DNA of 64,000 nt, from contig NZ_JACHMW010000001.1 in NCBI RefSeq assembly GCF_014205115.1, positions 2,480,001 through 2,544,000 on the forward strand. Direction: 5' to 3'. Source of the DNA: Micrococcus endophyticus (GTDB lineage: Bacteria > Actinomycetota > Actinomycetes > Actinomycetales > Micrococcaceae). A program made the position numbers and the translations under genes. Positions within the stretch are counted from its first letter, which is position 1, and every line of letters starts with the position of its first letter. Under the pieces are notes generated by a model that ran no database searches, was not told where the DNA came from, and worked only from the letters and a program-made list of their open reading frames with translations. Positions 25,946-35,500 of this stretch are shown here, one piece after another.

Positions 25946-25963
25946 GGCCGCCCCGGGGCGGCC
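25946..25963. terminator. GC palindrome 3' of purB
   Basis: The 18-base perfect palindrome GGCCGCCCCGGGGCGGCC lies 8 bases downstream of the purB stop, embedded in a run of similar GC words from about 25921. It is the likely purB terminator. The rest of 25753-25970 shows no gene. Confidence 0.45.
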
Positions 25964-25970
25964 GGTCCGG

Positions 25971-27419
25971 TCAGTCCTGCGCCGGCCCGAACTCCTTGGC
26001 CAGCTGGGCCGCCACGCCCGTGTAGCCGGCCGGGGTGAGCTCGAGCAGGCGCGCCTGGGCGCCGTCGGACAGGCCGAGCCCGCGCACGAACTCGCGCATG
26101 CGCTCGCCGTCCACGCGGTGCCCGCGGGTGAGCTCCTTGAGGCGCTCGTAGGGGTTGTCCATGCCCTCGACGCCGGCGATCGCCTCGGCGCGCATCACGG
26201 TCTGGATCGCCTCGCCGAGCACCTCCCAGTTGGTGTCCAGGTCCCCTGCGAGCACGGCGTCGGCGACCTGCAGCTGGCCCAGGCCCTTGGTGACGTTGGT
26301 CAGCGCGAGCACGGAGTGGCCGAGGGCCACGCCGATGTTGCGCTGGCTCGTGGAGTCCGTGAGGTCGCGCTGCCAGCGGGACTCCACGAGGGTGGCGCCG
26401 AGGGAGTCGAGCAGGGCGCACGAGAGCTCGAGGTTGGCCTCGGCGTTCTCGAAGCGGATCGGGTTCACCTTGTGCGGCATGGTGGAGGAGCCGGTCGCGC
26501 CGGCCACGGGGATCTGCGCGAAGTAGCCGATGGAGATGTAGCTCCACACGTCCACGCAGAAGCCGTGGAGGATCCGGTTGAAGCGCGCGACGTCGGCGTA
26601 CAGCTCCGCCTGCCAGTCGTGGGACTCGATCTGGGTGGTCAGCGGGTTCCAGGTGAGGCCGAGGTGCTCCACGAAGGACCGGGAGAGGGCCGGCCAGTCC
26701 GCGTCGGGCGCGGCGGCGAGGTGGGCGGCGTAGGTGCCGGTGGCGCCGTTGATCTTGCCCAGGTACTCCTGGGCGGCGATGCGCCGGGTCTGACGCGTGA
26801 GACGGTGCACGAACACGGACATCTCCTTGCCCAGCGTGGTGGGCGTGGCCGGCTGGCCGTGCGTGCGGGAGAGCATGGGGGTCTCGGCGGCCTCGGCGGC
26901 CATCGCGGAGACGGTGGCCACGGCGGCGCGGGCGGCCGGCAGCCAGACCTGCTCGACGGCGTCGCGCACACCCACCGCGTAGGCGAGGTTGTTGATGTCC
27001 TCGGAGGTGCACGCGAAGTGCACGAGCGGCTTCAGCCGGCCCAGGCCCAGCCCCTCGAGGCGGTCGGCGATGAAGTACTCGACGGCCTTCACGTCGTGCA
27101 CCGTGACCTTCTCGGTGGCCGCCAGCTCGGCGACGGAGTCGGCGTCGAAATCCGTGACGATGGCCCGAAGGCCGGCCTTCTGCTCGTCCGTGAGGGGCGT
27201 CAGGCCCGGCAGCACGGCGTGCTCGGCGAGATGGATGAACCACTCCACCTCCACGTGGATGCGGTTGCGGTTCAGCGCCGCCTCGGAGAGGTGCTCCACG
27301 AGCGGCGCGACGGCGGCGCGGTACCGGCCGTCCAGCGGGCCGAGGGCCGCGCCGGAGTCGGCCAGGGAGCGGCGGTGGTCAGTGGACGCGGGGGAGGGGC
27401 CTGCGGGCTGCGTGGTCAT
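25971..27419 (-). CDS. purB: Adenylosuccinate lyase
   Basis: This 482-residue enzyme of the fumarase/aspartase superfamily carries the signature loop GSSTMPHKVNPIRFENAEAN (about 308-327) with the catalytic serine. The second active-site histidine is in SRTHGQPATPT. It cleaves adenylosuccinate to AMP and SAICAR to AICAR in purine synthesis. Overall length and the N-terminal LGPLDGRYRAAVAPL match the E. coli-type PurB rather than the shorter Bacillus type. It is monocistronic in this view, with no other purine gene nearby. Confidence 0.96.
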   Translation of the reverse strand: MTTQPAGPSPASTDHRRSLADSGAALGPLDGRYRAAVAPLVEHLSEAALNRNRIHVEVEWFIHLAEHAVLPGLTPLTDEQKAGLRAIVTDFDADSVAELAATEKVTVHDVKAVEYFIADRLEGLGLGRLKPLVHFACTSEDINNLAYAVGVRDAVEQVWLPAARAAVATVSAMAAEAAETPMLSRTHGQPATPTTLGKEMSVFVHRLTRQTRRIAAQEYLGKINGATGTYAAHLAAAPDADWPALSRSFVEHLGLTWNPLTTQIESHDWQAELYADVARFNRILHGFCVDVWSYISIGYFAQIPVAGATGSSTMPHKVNPIRFENAEANLELSCALLDSLGATLVESRWQRDLTDSTSQRNIGVALGHSVLALTNVTKGLGQLQVADAVLAGDLDTNWEVLGEAIQTVMRAEAIAGVEGMDNPYERLKELTRGHRVDGERMREFVRGLGLSDGAQARLLELTPAGYTGVAAQLAKEFGPAQD

Positions 27420-27470
27420 GGCTCCATTCTGGCACCGCGGGTGGACGCCGTTCGGCGGCGGGACCCTTGA

Positions 27471-27980
27471 TCACCACGCACCGACATCGGCGAGGGCGGA
27501 CTCGTCGCCCAGGGAGGAGGTCGGGATCACCGACAGGGTGCCGTCCGACTCGAGGCAGACCGCCGCCACCTGGTCGAGCCCGCCGATGCCCTGGGAACGC
27601 ACGGCCTGGCGCACCTCGTCCTCCGTGAGCCGGGCCTCGGCCACGGCATCGGTCAGGAGTCGCCCGTGCCGCACCAGGAGGGTGGGCTCCGAGCGGACGA
27701 GCGAGGTCTGCACTCGCCGCCGGGAGGTCAGCCAGGAGACGATCACCTGCAGCAGCAGGAGCACTGTGAAGCCGGTGAGCCCGGCCACGAGCGCCGTCCC
27801 CGAGGCGGTGACGGTGCTGGCCAGCACCGAGCCGAGGGCCACCGTGACGATCATGTCGAAGGCGTTGAGCTTGGCCAGGGAGCGCTTCCCGCTGACCCGC
27901 AGGAGCACGACGACGGCCACGTAGGCCAGCGGGGTGACGATCAGGATGCGCAGGAACTCGTCGAGGGGCGGGAGGAGCAT
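27471..27980 (-). CDS. DUF421 (YetF-like) membrane protein
   Basis: This 169-residue protein has two to three N-terminal transmembrane helices, the family motif GKRSLAKLNAFDMIVTVALG in the first half, and a compact cytoplasmic domain with TLLVRHGRLL and VAAVCLESDGTLSVIP. The function of DUF421 proteins is unsettled; the Bacillus relatives YetF and YrbG affect spore or envelope properties. It starts 116 bases from the divergent DUF2254 gene, so the two may share a promoter region. Confidence 0.88.
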   Translation of the reverse strand: MLLPPLDEFLRILIVTPLAYVAVVVLLRVSGKRSLAKLNAFDMIVTVALGSVLASTVTASGTALVAGLTGFTVLLLLQVIVSWLTSRRRVQTSLVRSEPTLLVRHGRLLTDAVAEARLTEDEVRQAVRSQGIGGLDQVAAVCLESDGTLSVIPTSSLGDESALADVGAW

Positions 27981-28096
27981 CGGGCCAGTCTGCCGCCGGG
28001 CGGGGGAGCGGGCCAGCGCTCCGGCTCGGGCCGGTCCGGCGATCCGCGTGGGCGCCGCGTGGGCATCGGGGGGCCGATCCTGTTTGACTGTCCCCC

Positions 28097-29356
28097 ATGA
28101 GCACCGCCCCCGCCCTCGTCACCGTGGTCGAGCGGCCGCACAGCATCCGGCACATGTCGCCCCTGCGGAGGCTGTTCCGCCCGTTCTGGGTGATCCCGGC
28201 GCTCGTGAGCCTGGCCGCCGTCGTCGTGGGCCTGACCCTGCCGCTCGTGGACGCGGGCCTGCGCCACCAGATCGGCGTGGCCTTCCCGGGCGGACCGGAC
28301 GGGGCGCGCAGCGTGCTGGGCACCATCGCGAGCGCGATGATCTCGGTGACGGGCCTCGTCTTCTCCATCACCATGGTCGTGATGCAGCTGGCGAGCAGCC
28401 AGTTCAGCCCCCGCATCCTCCAGGACTTCCTCTCCACGCGGATCACGCAGTGGACGCTCGGGGCGTTCGTCGCCTCCTTCGTCTACTCCCTGACCGTGCT
28501 GCGGGAGGTGCGCGGCGCGTCCGGCGGCGGGGAGGTCTTCGTGCCCCAGCTGTCCGTCTCCCTGGCCTACGTGCTGGTGCTGACCGCGTTCGCGCTGTTC
28601 CTCGCGTTCATCCGCACGATCATGTCCCTGATCCAGGTGTCCGACGTCGTCAGCCGCATCGGCGAGGCCACGTGCCGAGCGGTGGAGGAGCACTTCCCCG
28701 AGGCCGACGACGCCCCGGAGCGGGGGACGTGGGCGCCGTCGGGCCCGGAGCGGACCGTGCGGGCGGGCGACCGGCACGGGCACGTCGTCGAGGTGGACGA
28801 GCGTCGGCTCGCCGCCCTGGCACGCGAGCACGACCTCCACGTGGAGCTCCTGGTGGGTCCGGGGGACTTCGTCGCCCCCGGCACCGCCTTGGCCCGGGTA
28901 TGGGGCGACACCGCCGAGGACGCGGACGAGGGCGTGGAGAAGGCCCTGGCGCTCGGTTCCCAGCGCAGCCTGCCGCAGGACCCGGCCTTCGGGGTGCGGC
29001 AGCTCGTGGACGTCGCGGAGCGCGCGCTCTCCCCGGGCATCAACGACCCGACGACGGCCACGCAGGTCCTCGCCGAGCTGCGCGTGATCCTCGGGCGGGC
29101 GGTCACCCGCCGCGACGCGCCCCGGCACGTGGCGGACGAGGACGGGGCGCCGCGCGTCGCCCTGCGGAGCGACACGGTGGAGGACCTGCTGCGGCTGGCC
29201 GTGGAGGAGGTCGCGCACTACGGGGCGGACACCCTGCAGGTGCCGCGGGCCCTCGAGCAGCTGCTCGGGGAACTGGACGCCGTCGCTCTGCCGGAGCACC
29301 GGCCGGCGCTGGACCGCACACGGGCGCTGGTCGCCCGCCGGACGGAGGACGACTGA
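28097..29356 (+). CDS. DUF2254 integral membrane protein
   Basis: This 419-residue protein has four hydrophobic segments in residues about 30-175 (VIPALVSLAAVVVGLTLPL; MISVTGLVFSITMVVMQLAS; GAFVASFVYSLTVL; VSLAYVLVLTAFALFLAF) and the DUF2254 landmark SSQFSPRILQDFLSTRITQ. The C-terminal half is cytoplasmic, with GINDPTTATQVL. The function is unknown. TTGACT lies at 28084-28089, close to the ATG, and there is no evident ribosome binding site. Its stop overlaps the ATG of an MscS-family gene by one base (TGATG), so the products may both serve membrane tension or ion balance. Confidence 0.88.
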   Translation: MSTAPALVTVVERPHSIRHMSPLRRLFRPFWVIPALVSLAAVVVGLTLPLVDAGLRHQIGVAFPGGPDGARSVLGTIASAMISVTGLVFSITMVVMQLASSQFSPRILQDFLSTRITQWTLGAFVASFVYSLTVLREVRGASGGGEVFVPQLSVSLAYVLVLTAFALFLAFIRTIMSLIQVSDVVSRIGEATCRAVEEHFPEADDAPERGTWAPSGPERTVRAGDRHGHVVEVDERRLAALAREHDLHVELLVGPGDFVAPGTALARVWGDTAEDADEGVEKALALGSQRSLPQDPAFGVRQLVDVAERALSPGINDPTTATQVLAELRVILGRAVTRRDAPRHVADEDGAPRVALRSDTVEDLLRLAVEEVAHYGADTLQVPRALEQLLGELDAVALPEHRPALDRTRALVARRTEDD

Positions 29357-30264
29357 TGGACCTGCCACAGATCACGCCGCTCGCCGTCGCCGTGGGGCTG
29401 GCCGTCGCCGTCGTCGGCTGGCTCCTGGGGCGACTGCTCGGGGCCGGTGTCGCCTGGCTGTTCGCGCGCCGGGGCCGCAGCCCCAGTTCCGCGCGGGTCT
29501 TCGGCAAGCTCGTGGCCGTCGGCGTCACGGTGCTGTCCCTGGGCGCCGCCGTGACCGTCGTGTTCCCCAGCGTGAAGCCGGTGGACCTCCTCGGGGGCAT
29601 CGGCGTCATCTCCATCGCGGCCGGCATCGCGTTCCAGACCGTGCTCGGCAACATGTTCGCGGGCATGGTGATCCTCGCGCGGGACCGCTTCCGGGTGGGC
29701 GACCAGATCCAGGTCGGCGAGCACGCCGGCAACGTCGTGGAGATGGGGCTGTCCTCGACCGCCGTCAAGACCTTCGACGGGCGCCTCGTGCTGATCCCGA
29801 ACCAGATGCTGCACTCCCAGGCCGTGACCGTGCAGACCGGCTTCAGCGCCGTGCGCTCCTCCCTGCGGGTCGACGTCGAGACGGGGAACGACCTGGCGCG
29901 GACCCGGGAGATCGCCGTGCGGGCGATGTCAGAGCTGCCCCAGGTGCTCCGGGACCCAGCGCCGCAGGCGCTGCTCGCCTCGGTGGGCGTGACCACCGTG
30001 GGCATGGACCTGCGCTTCTGGTCCGGGGCGCGGCAGATGGAGACGAAGGAGGCCATGGACGCCGTCATCCACGCCGTCCTCACCGCCTTCGAGAAGAACG
30101 GCGTGGCCACGGGCGACGACGTCCGCGTGGTCGACGCCGGCCCGGAGCTGCGCCGCATCCTGGAGGGACCGGGTGCTCCGAGAGGGCAGGGCGGCCCCGA
30201 TTACCCCGGTGGGCTCGCCGGTCCGGGTGAGCCGGACAGGGCAGCCCGCCCCGGCTCAGACTGA
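29356..30264 (+). CDS. MscS-family mechanosensitive ion channel
   Basis: This 302-residue protein starts at the ATG in the TGATG overlap. Three N-terminal helices end in the pore-lining TM3, rich in Gly and Ala (GIGVISIAAGIAFQTVLGNMFAG). The beta-domain motif FRVGDQIQVGEHAGNVVEMG and PNQMLHSQAVTVQ follow, then the alpha/beta C-terminal domain. It opens under membrane tension to release solutes in hypo-osmotic shock. The final 30 residues are Gly/Pro-rich. The end overlaps the 3' end of the convergent acetyltransferase gene by nine bases. Confidence 0.9.
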   Translation: MDLPQITPLAVAVGLAVAVVGWLLGRLLGAGVAWLFARRGRSPSSARVFGKLVAVGVTVLSLGAAVTVVFPSVKPVDLLGGIGVISIAAGIAFQTVLGNMFAGMVILARDRFRVGDQIQVGEHAGNVVEMGLSSTAVKTFDGRLVLIPNQMLHSQAVTVQTGFSAVRSSLRVDVETGNDLARTREIAVRAMSELPQVLRDPAPQALLASVGVTTVGMDLRFWSGARQMETKEAMDAVIHAVLTAFEKNGVATGDDVRVVDAGPELRRILEGPGAPRGQGGPDYPGGLAGPGEPDRAARPGSD

Positions 30265-30870
30265 AGCGCGGGCGGAGTCCCAGTCCCGGCGTAGCAGGGT
30301 GAGACGGACCGAGTCCCATCGCCGGCCCTCCCAGGAGCGGGCCTCGGGGATGCGGGCGACCTCGGTGTACCCGACGCGGACCGCCGACGCGATCATCCGC
30401 GCGTTGCCGGACCACGTGACCAGGCTCAGCAGGTGCGCGTCCGTCTCCGCGAACGACGCGTCCGACCACAGCGTGAGCGCCGCCCGCCCGACGCCGCGGC
30501 CCCACGTGGTCGGGTCGAACAGCAGGATGCCGAGCTCCCACCAGCCCGAGCCCGCCGGATGCTGCTCCGTGCGGGTCACGAGACCGACGGGGGTGCCGTC
30601 CACCGTGACGACCCGGACGTCAGGGTCGCCGACGCGCCGGCGCGCGTGGTCGGCGTCGAAGTCCACGCGGCTCGGCGGGGCGGCCGTGTCCGCGGCGTGG
30701 AAGTAGGGGGCGTCCCACCACTTCCACTCGGGGTCCTCGGCGCCGTGGATCCAGGTCCACAGGAAGTCGGCGTCGTCGGCGGCCACCGGGCGCAGCGCGA
30801 CGTCGGTCCGGGGCGGGGCGTCCGCGCGCGTCCCGGAGGGGCGAGGGGTGGCGGGATCGAGCTCGGTCAT
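30256..30870 (-). CDS. GNAT-family N-acetyltransferase
   Basis: The protein has 204 residues from the ATG at 30870. The acetyl-CoA pyrophosphate loop is WGRGVGRAAL (motif A, Q/RxxGxG/A type), with preceding beta strand GWWELGILLFDP and terminal IASAVRVGYTEVARIP. The N-terminus (DVALRPVAADDADFLWTWI) is typical of RimJ/AAC(6')-like acetyltransferases. The substrate is unknown. It is convergent with the MscS gene, sharing nine bases at the 3' ends. Confidence 0.85.
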   Translation of the reverse strand: MTELDPATPRPSGTRADAPPRTDVALRPVAADDADFLWTWIHGAEDPEWKWWDAPYFHAADTAAPPSRVDFDADHARRRVGDPDVRVVTVDGTPVGLVTRTEQHPAGSGWWELGILLFDPTTWGRGVGRAALTLWSDASFAETDAHLLSLVTWSGNARMIASAVRVGYTEVARIPEARSWEGRRWDSVRLTLLRRDWDSARASV

Positions 30871-31011
30871 GGCGCCATCCTGCCCTCCGCCGCGACGGGG
30901 TGGCGAGTGCAACATGCGGACGCGTCCGGTGGCCCGGGGCGCGGTGGACCTACCGTGGCTGACGTCGCGGTCGCCCGGCGTCGGCATGCCGAGAGGGATG
31001 AGGAGACCGAG

Positions 31012-32583
31012 ATGACGGAACGGACTGGGCAGGCCCACGAGGCCGGGACGATCGACCGGCTGATGGCCGGGTGGGTCGCCGACGTCGAGACCCCGGACGC
31101 CTGCGCCGCCCACCTGCTCTGCGACCGCTGGCCGGCCGACGCCGTGGCGTTCCGGTTCGTGGCGGAGGACATGTCCGCCGTCGACCTCACCTTCGGCGAG
31201 CTGGCCGACCGCTCCCGCCGCCTCGCCACCGGTCTCGCCGCCCGCGGCGTCACGCGCGGCGACCGGGTCCCCGTGATGATGTCCAAACGGGAGGAGCTCG
31301 TCATCACGCTGCTGGCCCTGTGGCGGCTCGGCGCCGTGCACGTGCCGCTGTTCACCGCGTTCGCCGCGCGGATGCGCATCGAGGGCGCGGCGGCGCGGCT
31401 CGTCGTCGCCGAGCCCCGTCAGGCCGAGAAGCTCACGGACATCCCCGGCATCGAGATCATCCGCACCGGCGCGGAGTGGGACGCGCTCGCGGACTCCGCG
31501 CCGCTGGCCGAGGACGTCGCCGTCGGCGGGGACGCGCCGATCGCCCTGCTGTTCACCTCCGGCACCACCGGCCGCCCCAAGGGGGTGCCCGTGCCGCTGC
31601 GCGCGGCCGCCGCGTTCGCCGTCTACCTCACGTGCGCGGTGGACCTGCGCCCCGAGGACCTGTTCTGGAACGCGGCCGACCACGGCTGGGCGTACGGGCT
31701 GTACTACGGGATCGTCGGCACGCTGGTGCTCGGGGCGACCTCGGTGCAGTACCGCGGCGCGTTCTCCCCGGCGACCATGGTCGAGGTGATCCGCTCGCAG
31801 GGCGTCACGAACCTCGCCGGCGCCCCCACGATGTTCCGTGCGCTGGCCAAGGCCGGGGAGGTCACCGAGGACGCCCCGCTGCGGCTGCGGCGCGTGTCCA
31901 CGGCGGGGGAGCCGCTGCCGCCGTCCGTGCTCGAGTGGGGCCGGTCGGCCCTCGGCACGGAGATCCGCGACCACTACGGCCAGACCGAGCTGGGCATGGT
32001 CATCTGCACCCTCGCGCACCCCGAGCTGGCCGCGCCGCCCCGCCCGGGTTCGATGGGTGTGCCCCTGCCGGGGATCGCCGCCCAGATCCGGGACGGGCAG
32101 ATCGCGATCGACGCGGCCTCGCCCCTGTTCTGGTTCCCCGGCTACCTCGGGGAGCCGGAGAAGACCGCGGAGCGCTTCACCCCGGACGGGCGCTGGTACC
32201 TGACCGGGGACACCGCCCGGCAGGACGACGACGGCTGGTTCTTCTTCTCCTCCCGGGACGACGACGTGATCCTCGCCGCCGGGTACCGGATCGGCCCGTT
32301 CGACGTGGAGTCCGTGCTCATCGACCACCCGCGGGTGCAGGAGGTCGCCGTCGTCGGCCTGCCGGACCCGGAGGGGGTGCGGGGCGAGGAGGTCGTGGCG
32401 TTCGTGGTGCCCGCCGGGGCCGTCGTGGACCCGGACGCCCTGGCGGCCGAGCTGCAGGCGAAGGTCCGCGACGAGTACTCCAAGCACGCCTACCCGCGCC
32501 GGGTGCACTTCGTGGACCGGCTGCCCAAGACCCCCTCCGGCAAGCTGCAGCGGTTCCTGCTGCGCCAGGGCGCCGCCGACTGA
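31012..32583 (+). CDS. AMP-dependent acyl-CoA synthetase, acetyl-CoA-synthetase-like
   Basis: This 523-residue enzyme has P-loop SGTTGRPKG at about 183-191, core motif DHYGQTELGM, hinge YLTGDTARQDDDGWFFF and adenylation lysine Lys511 in PSGKLQRFLLRQG. It activates a carboxylic acid to an acyl-CoA through an acyl-adenylate. The WNAADHGWAYGLYYG motif resembles medium-chain or acetoacetyl/acetyl-CoA synthetase relatives, so the substrate is probably a short- to medium-chain acid. An AGGAG box sits before the ATG at 31012. It is convergent with the nuclease/helicase gene, with one base between stops. Confidence 0.85.
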   Translation: MTERTGQAHEAGTIDRLMAGWVADVETPDACAAHLLCDRWPADAVAFRFVAEDMSAVDLTFGELADRSRRLATGLAARGVTRGDRVPVMMSKREELVITLLALWRLGAVHVPLFTAFAARMRIEGAAARLVVAEPRQAEKLTDIPGIEIIRTGAEWDALADSAPLAEDVAVGGDAPIALLFTSGTTGRPKGVPVPLRAAAAFAVYLTCAVDLRPEDLFWNAADHGWAYGLYYGIVGTLVLGATSVQYRGAFSPATMVEVIRSQGVTNLAGAPTMFRALAKAGEVTEDAPLRLRRVSTAGEPLPPSVLEWGRSALGTEIRDHYGQTELGMVICTLAHPELAAPPRPGSMGVPLPGIAAQIRDGQIAIDAASPLFWFPGYLGEPEKTAERFTPDGRWYLTGDTARQDDDGWFFFSSRDDDVILAAGYRIGPFDVESVLIDHPRVQEVAVVGLPDPEGVRGEEVVAFVVPAGAVVDPDALAAELQAKVRDEYSKHAYPRRVHFVDRLPKTPSGKLQRFLLRQGAAD

Positions 32584-32584
32584 G

Positions 32585-35500
32585 TCAGCGGTGCACGAGC
32601 CGCAGGAACGCGCCGATCATCGGCAGGTCCTCGGGCCCGGTGGGCAGCGCGTCCGCGAGGGCGGGGGAGTGGACGAGGTAGGCGGCCCACTGTCCGCGCG
32701 AGATGGACACGTTGAGCCGGTTCCGGTTCAGGAGGAAGTCCAGCCCGCGCGGCACCTCCTGTGGTGAGGACGCGGCCATCGTCAGGATCGCGACGGCGGC
32801 CTCCCGGCCCTGGAACTTGTCCACGGTGCCGACGGCGGTGCCCTCGAGGCCGGCGGCGTCGAGCGCCTCCCGGACCGTGGCGACCTGCGCGTTGTACGGG
32901 GCCACCACGATCACGTCGGACGGCTCGAGCGGCCGGCCGGGGTCGTCCGGGCCGGTGGACCAGGTGCGGCCGAGCAGTGACTGGATGATCTCGACGACGG
33001 CCGCGGCCTCCTCGGGCGAGGACACCGCGTTGCCCGTGTGGGAGACCGGCCAGGGGTGCAGCCCGGGCTCCACACCGTCGAGCCGGCGGGCGTCCGTGAC
33101 CTCCTCCCGAGCGCCGAGCCGGCCGGCGTAGGAGAGCTCGGAGACCGCGCGGGTGAGCGCCGAGTGCATGCGCCACGAGGTGTCCAGGAAGAAGCCGCGG
33201 TCGGCGCGGAGCACGGGGGCGCCCTCCGCGATCCAGGTCAGGGCCGCGTCGCCGATGGGCTGGGGGTGCTCGCCCCTGCTGACCTGGGGGAGCTGCTGCG
33301 GGTCACCCAGCAGCAGCACCGTCTCGGCCAGGGCGCTCGCGCCCAGGAGGTGCGCGAGGGAGAGCTGCCCGGCCTCGTCCACCACCAGGAGGTCGACCGG
33401 CTGGGCCGCGGCGTTCGCGAAGGTCCACGCGGTGCCGCCCAGGACCCGGCCCGGTGCCAGGAAGGCATGGACCTCCGAGGAGCCCAGGGACGTCCAGCGG
33501 TGCAGTCCGTCCGGGTCCTTGGGCTCCTTGCCCACGCGGTCGGGGTCCACACCGACGCCGATCAGCTGGTCGAGGAAGTTCTCCACCACCGCGTGGGACT
33601 GGGCCGTGACACCGACCGTCCAGCCCCGGTCCAGGAGTTCCTTCACCGCGCGGCTGCCCACGTACGTCTTGCCGGTGCCGGGAGGGCCCTGCACGGCCAC
33701 GTAGGAGCCGCGTGCGGACTCGACCGCCTCGACCAGGCCGCCGACGCCGTCCCGCCGGCCGTCTCGTACGTCCGCCCCGATCGCGGCGAGGGTCCGGCCC
33801 GTGGTGCGCGGGGCACGGCGCGCCAGGATGTCGAACACCGTTCCTTCCGGCAGCCGGCCGCGGCGGGCGGCCTCGGCGGCCTGCTCCCGGATGCGTTCGA
33901 GGAGGCCACCGGGCCGGACATAGTTGAGGTGGAACACCGCCATGGGCACCTCCGCGTGCGGTTCCGGCTCGTACTTGGCGCTGAGGCGCTGCAGCAGGCT
34001 GACGCGGAACCGGCCCGGTGCGATCTCCTCCACTTCGGTCACGTCCACGGGCGATCGGCTCTGCCAGCGGACGGCGTTGGGGGCCAGCTCCGCCCCGCGC
34101 GGCGGCTGCTCGTACAGGGCATTGAGCTTGAACCTCTCCTGGCTGTTCCGACGCGGCCGGACCTCGGTGCCCGGCTCGAGGCGCCCGGTCACGGTCAGCG
34201 TCCGGGCGGGGTTGCTCCTCGGGGTGGGACGTTCCCATGCACCCACCGACTCGACGGTGTCGAACACCAGGTTCGCGCGCGGCTCCTGCCACTCGTCCGG
34301 GGCGGACACCGCCCGATCGAACATGGCCCACCACAGCGGCTTGTTCTCCCTCGCGAAGTAGCCCAGGCCCGCGGCCAGCAGGGCGATGCCGCGCCGCCCG
34401 CCGTCGAGCTCCGCCTCCGGGGCCCCCGTCCCGCCCGCCTCGCCCCTCTCGACGCCCGCCAGCGCCTGCAGCGAGGCGGCGAGGGCCGCGTCCTGCTCCT
34501 GGAGCGACGGCGCGGCCTCGACCAGCGGTTCGTCCCCGGTCGCGGCGTCGTCGACGGGACGGTCCGCGACGGCGGCCTCCTCGGGCTCGACCTGCGCCAG
34601 CAGCCAGTCCCGCAGCCGCGCCGTGGAGACGCAGTCGTACCGGTTGTAGTCCTCGATGTCGGCGCGGATCGCCCTCGCGACCTCGGTGTCCCCGGCCTCC
34701 ATCGCGGCGACGTACCGGTGGTACTCGGTGACGCTGTCCGCCGCCGTCGTGACGCCGTCCTCCGCCCGGTGCTCCGCCCCCATGTAGAGGGGCTCCAGCT
34801 TCTTGATGGAGTAGCTCGGCACACCGGCCCGCAGGGCGGCGCGGACCGTGGAGTAGAGGTCCACGAACAACCCCGCGCGCAGCCAGTCGTCCAGCTCGCG
34901 CTCGCCCACGCCGTGGCGCACGGTCAGGCGTTTCAGCGCGGTGACCTCGTACGCGGCGTAGTGGTAGATCCGCATCCCCGGGTGGGCCGCGCGCCGCGCC
35001 TCCACGAACGCCACGAACTGCTCGAGCGCCGCCCGCTCCTCGCCGCGGGTGTCCGCCCACAGCCCCGTGAACCGGAAGTCCCCGAAGGCCGTGCCGGCGG
35101 TGTCCCCGCCCGGGGCCTCCACCCAGCCCCACAGGTACTCCAGCCCCTCCATCTCACCGGAGGGGGCGGTCCACAGCGGGTCGCCCTCGAAGTCGAAGAA
35201 CACGTCCCCCTCACTGGGCTCGGGCAGCCAGAGGATCGGCACCGGGTCCACGATGGTGAACGGCGGGGTCCCGTCCGGCCGCCGGGGCGCCAGCTGGGCC
35301 GCGGCCTGGTCCCGCAGCGCCCGCCACGTGCGCTCCGGCATCCCCGCGGGGGCCGCGGCGGAGTCCGCCAGCTGCTCGATGGTCTCGATCCCGGCCTCCC
35401 GCAGCCGCGTGCGCTGCAGGCGGGTGGCCCCGGCGGTGAGCAGCACGTCCCGGTGCGCCTCCACCGCCTCCGCACAGGCCTCGCACGCCCCGCAGACCGC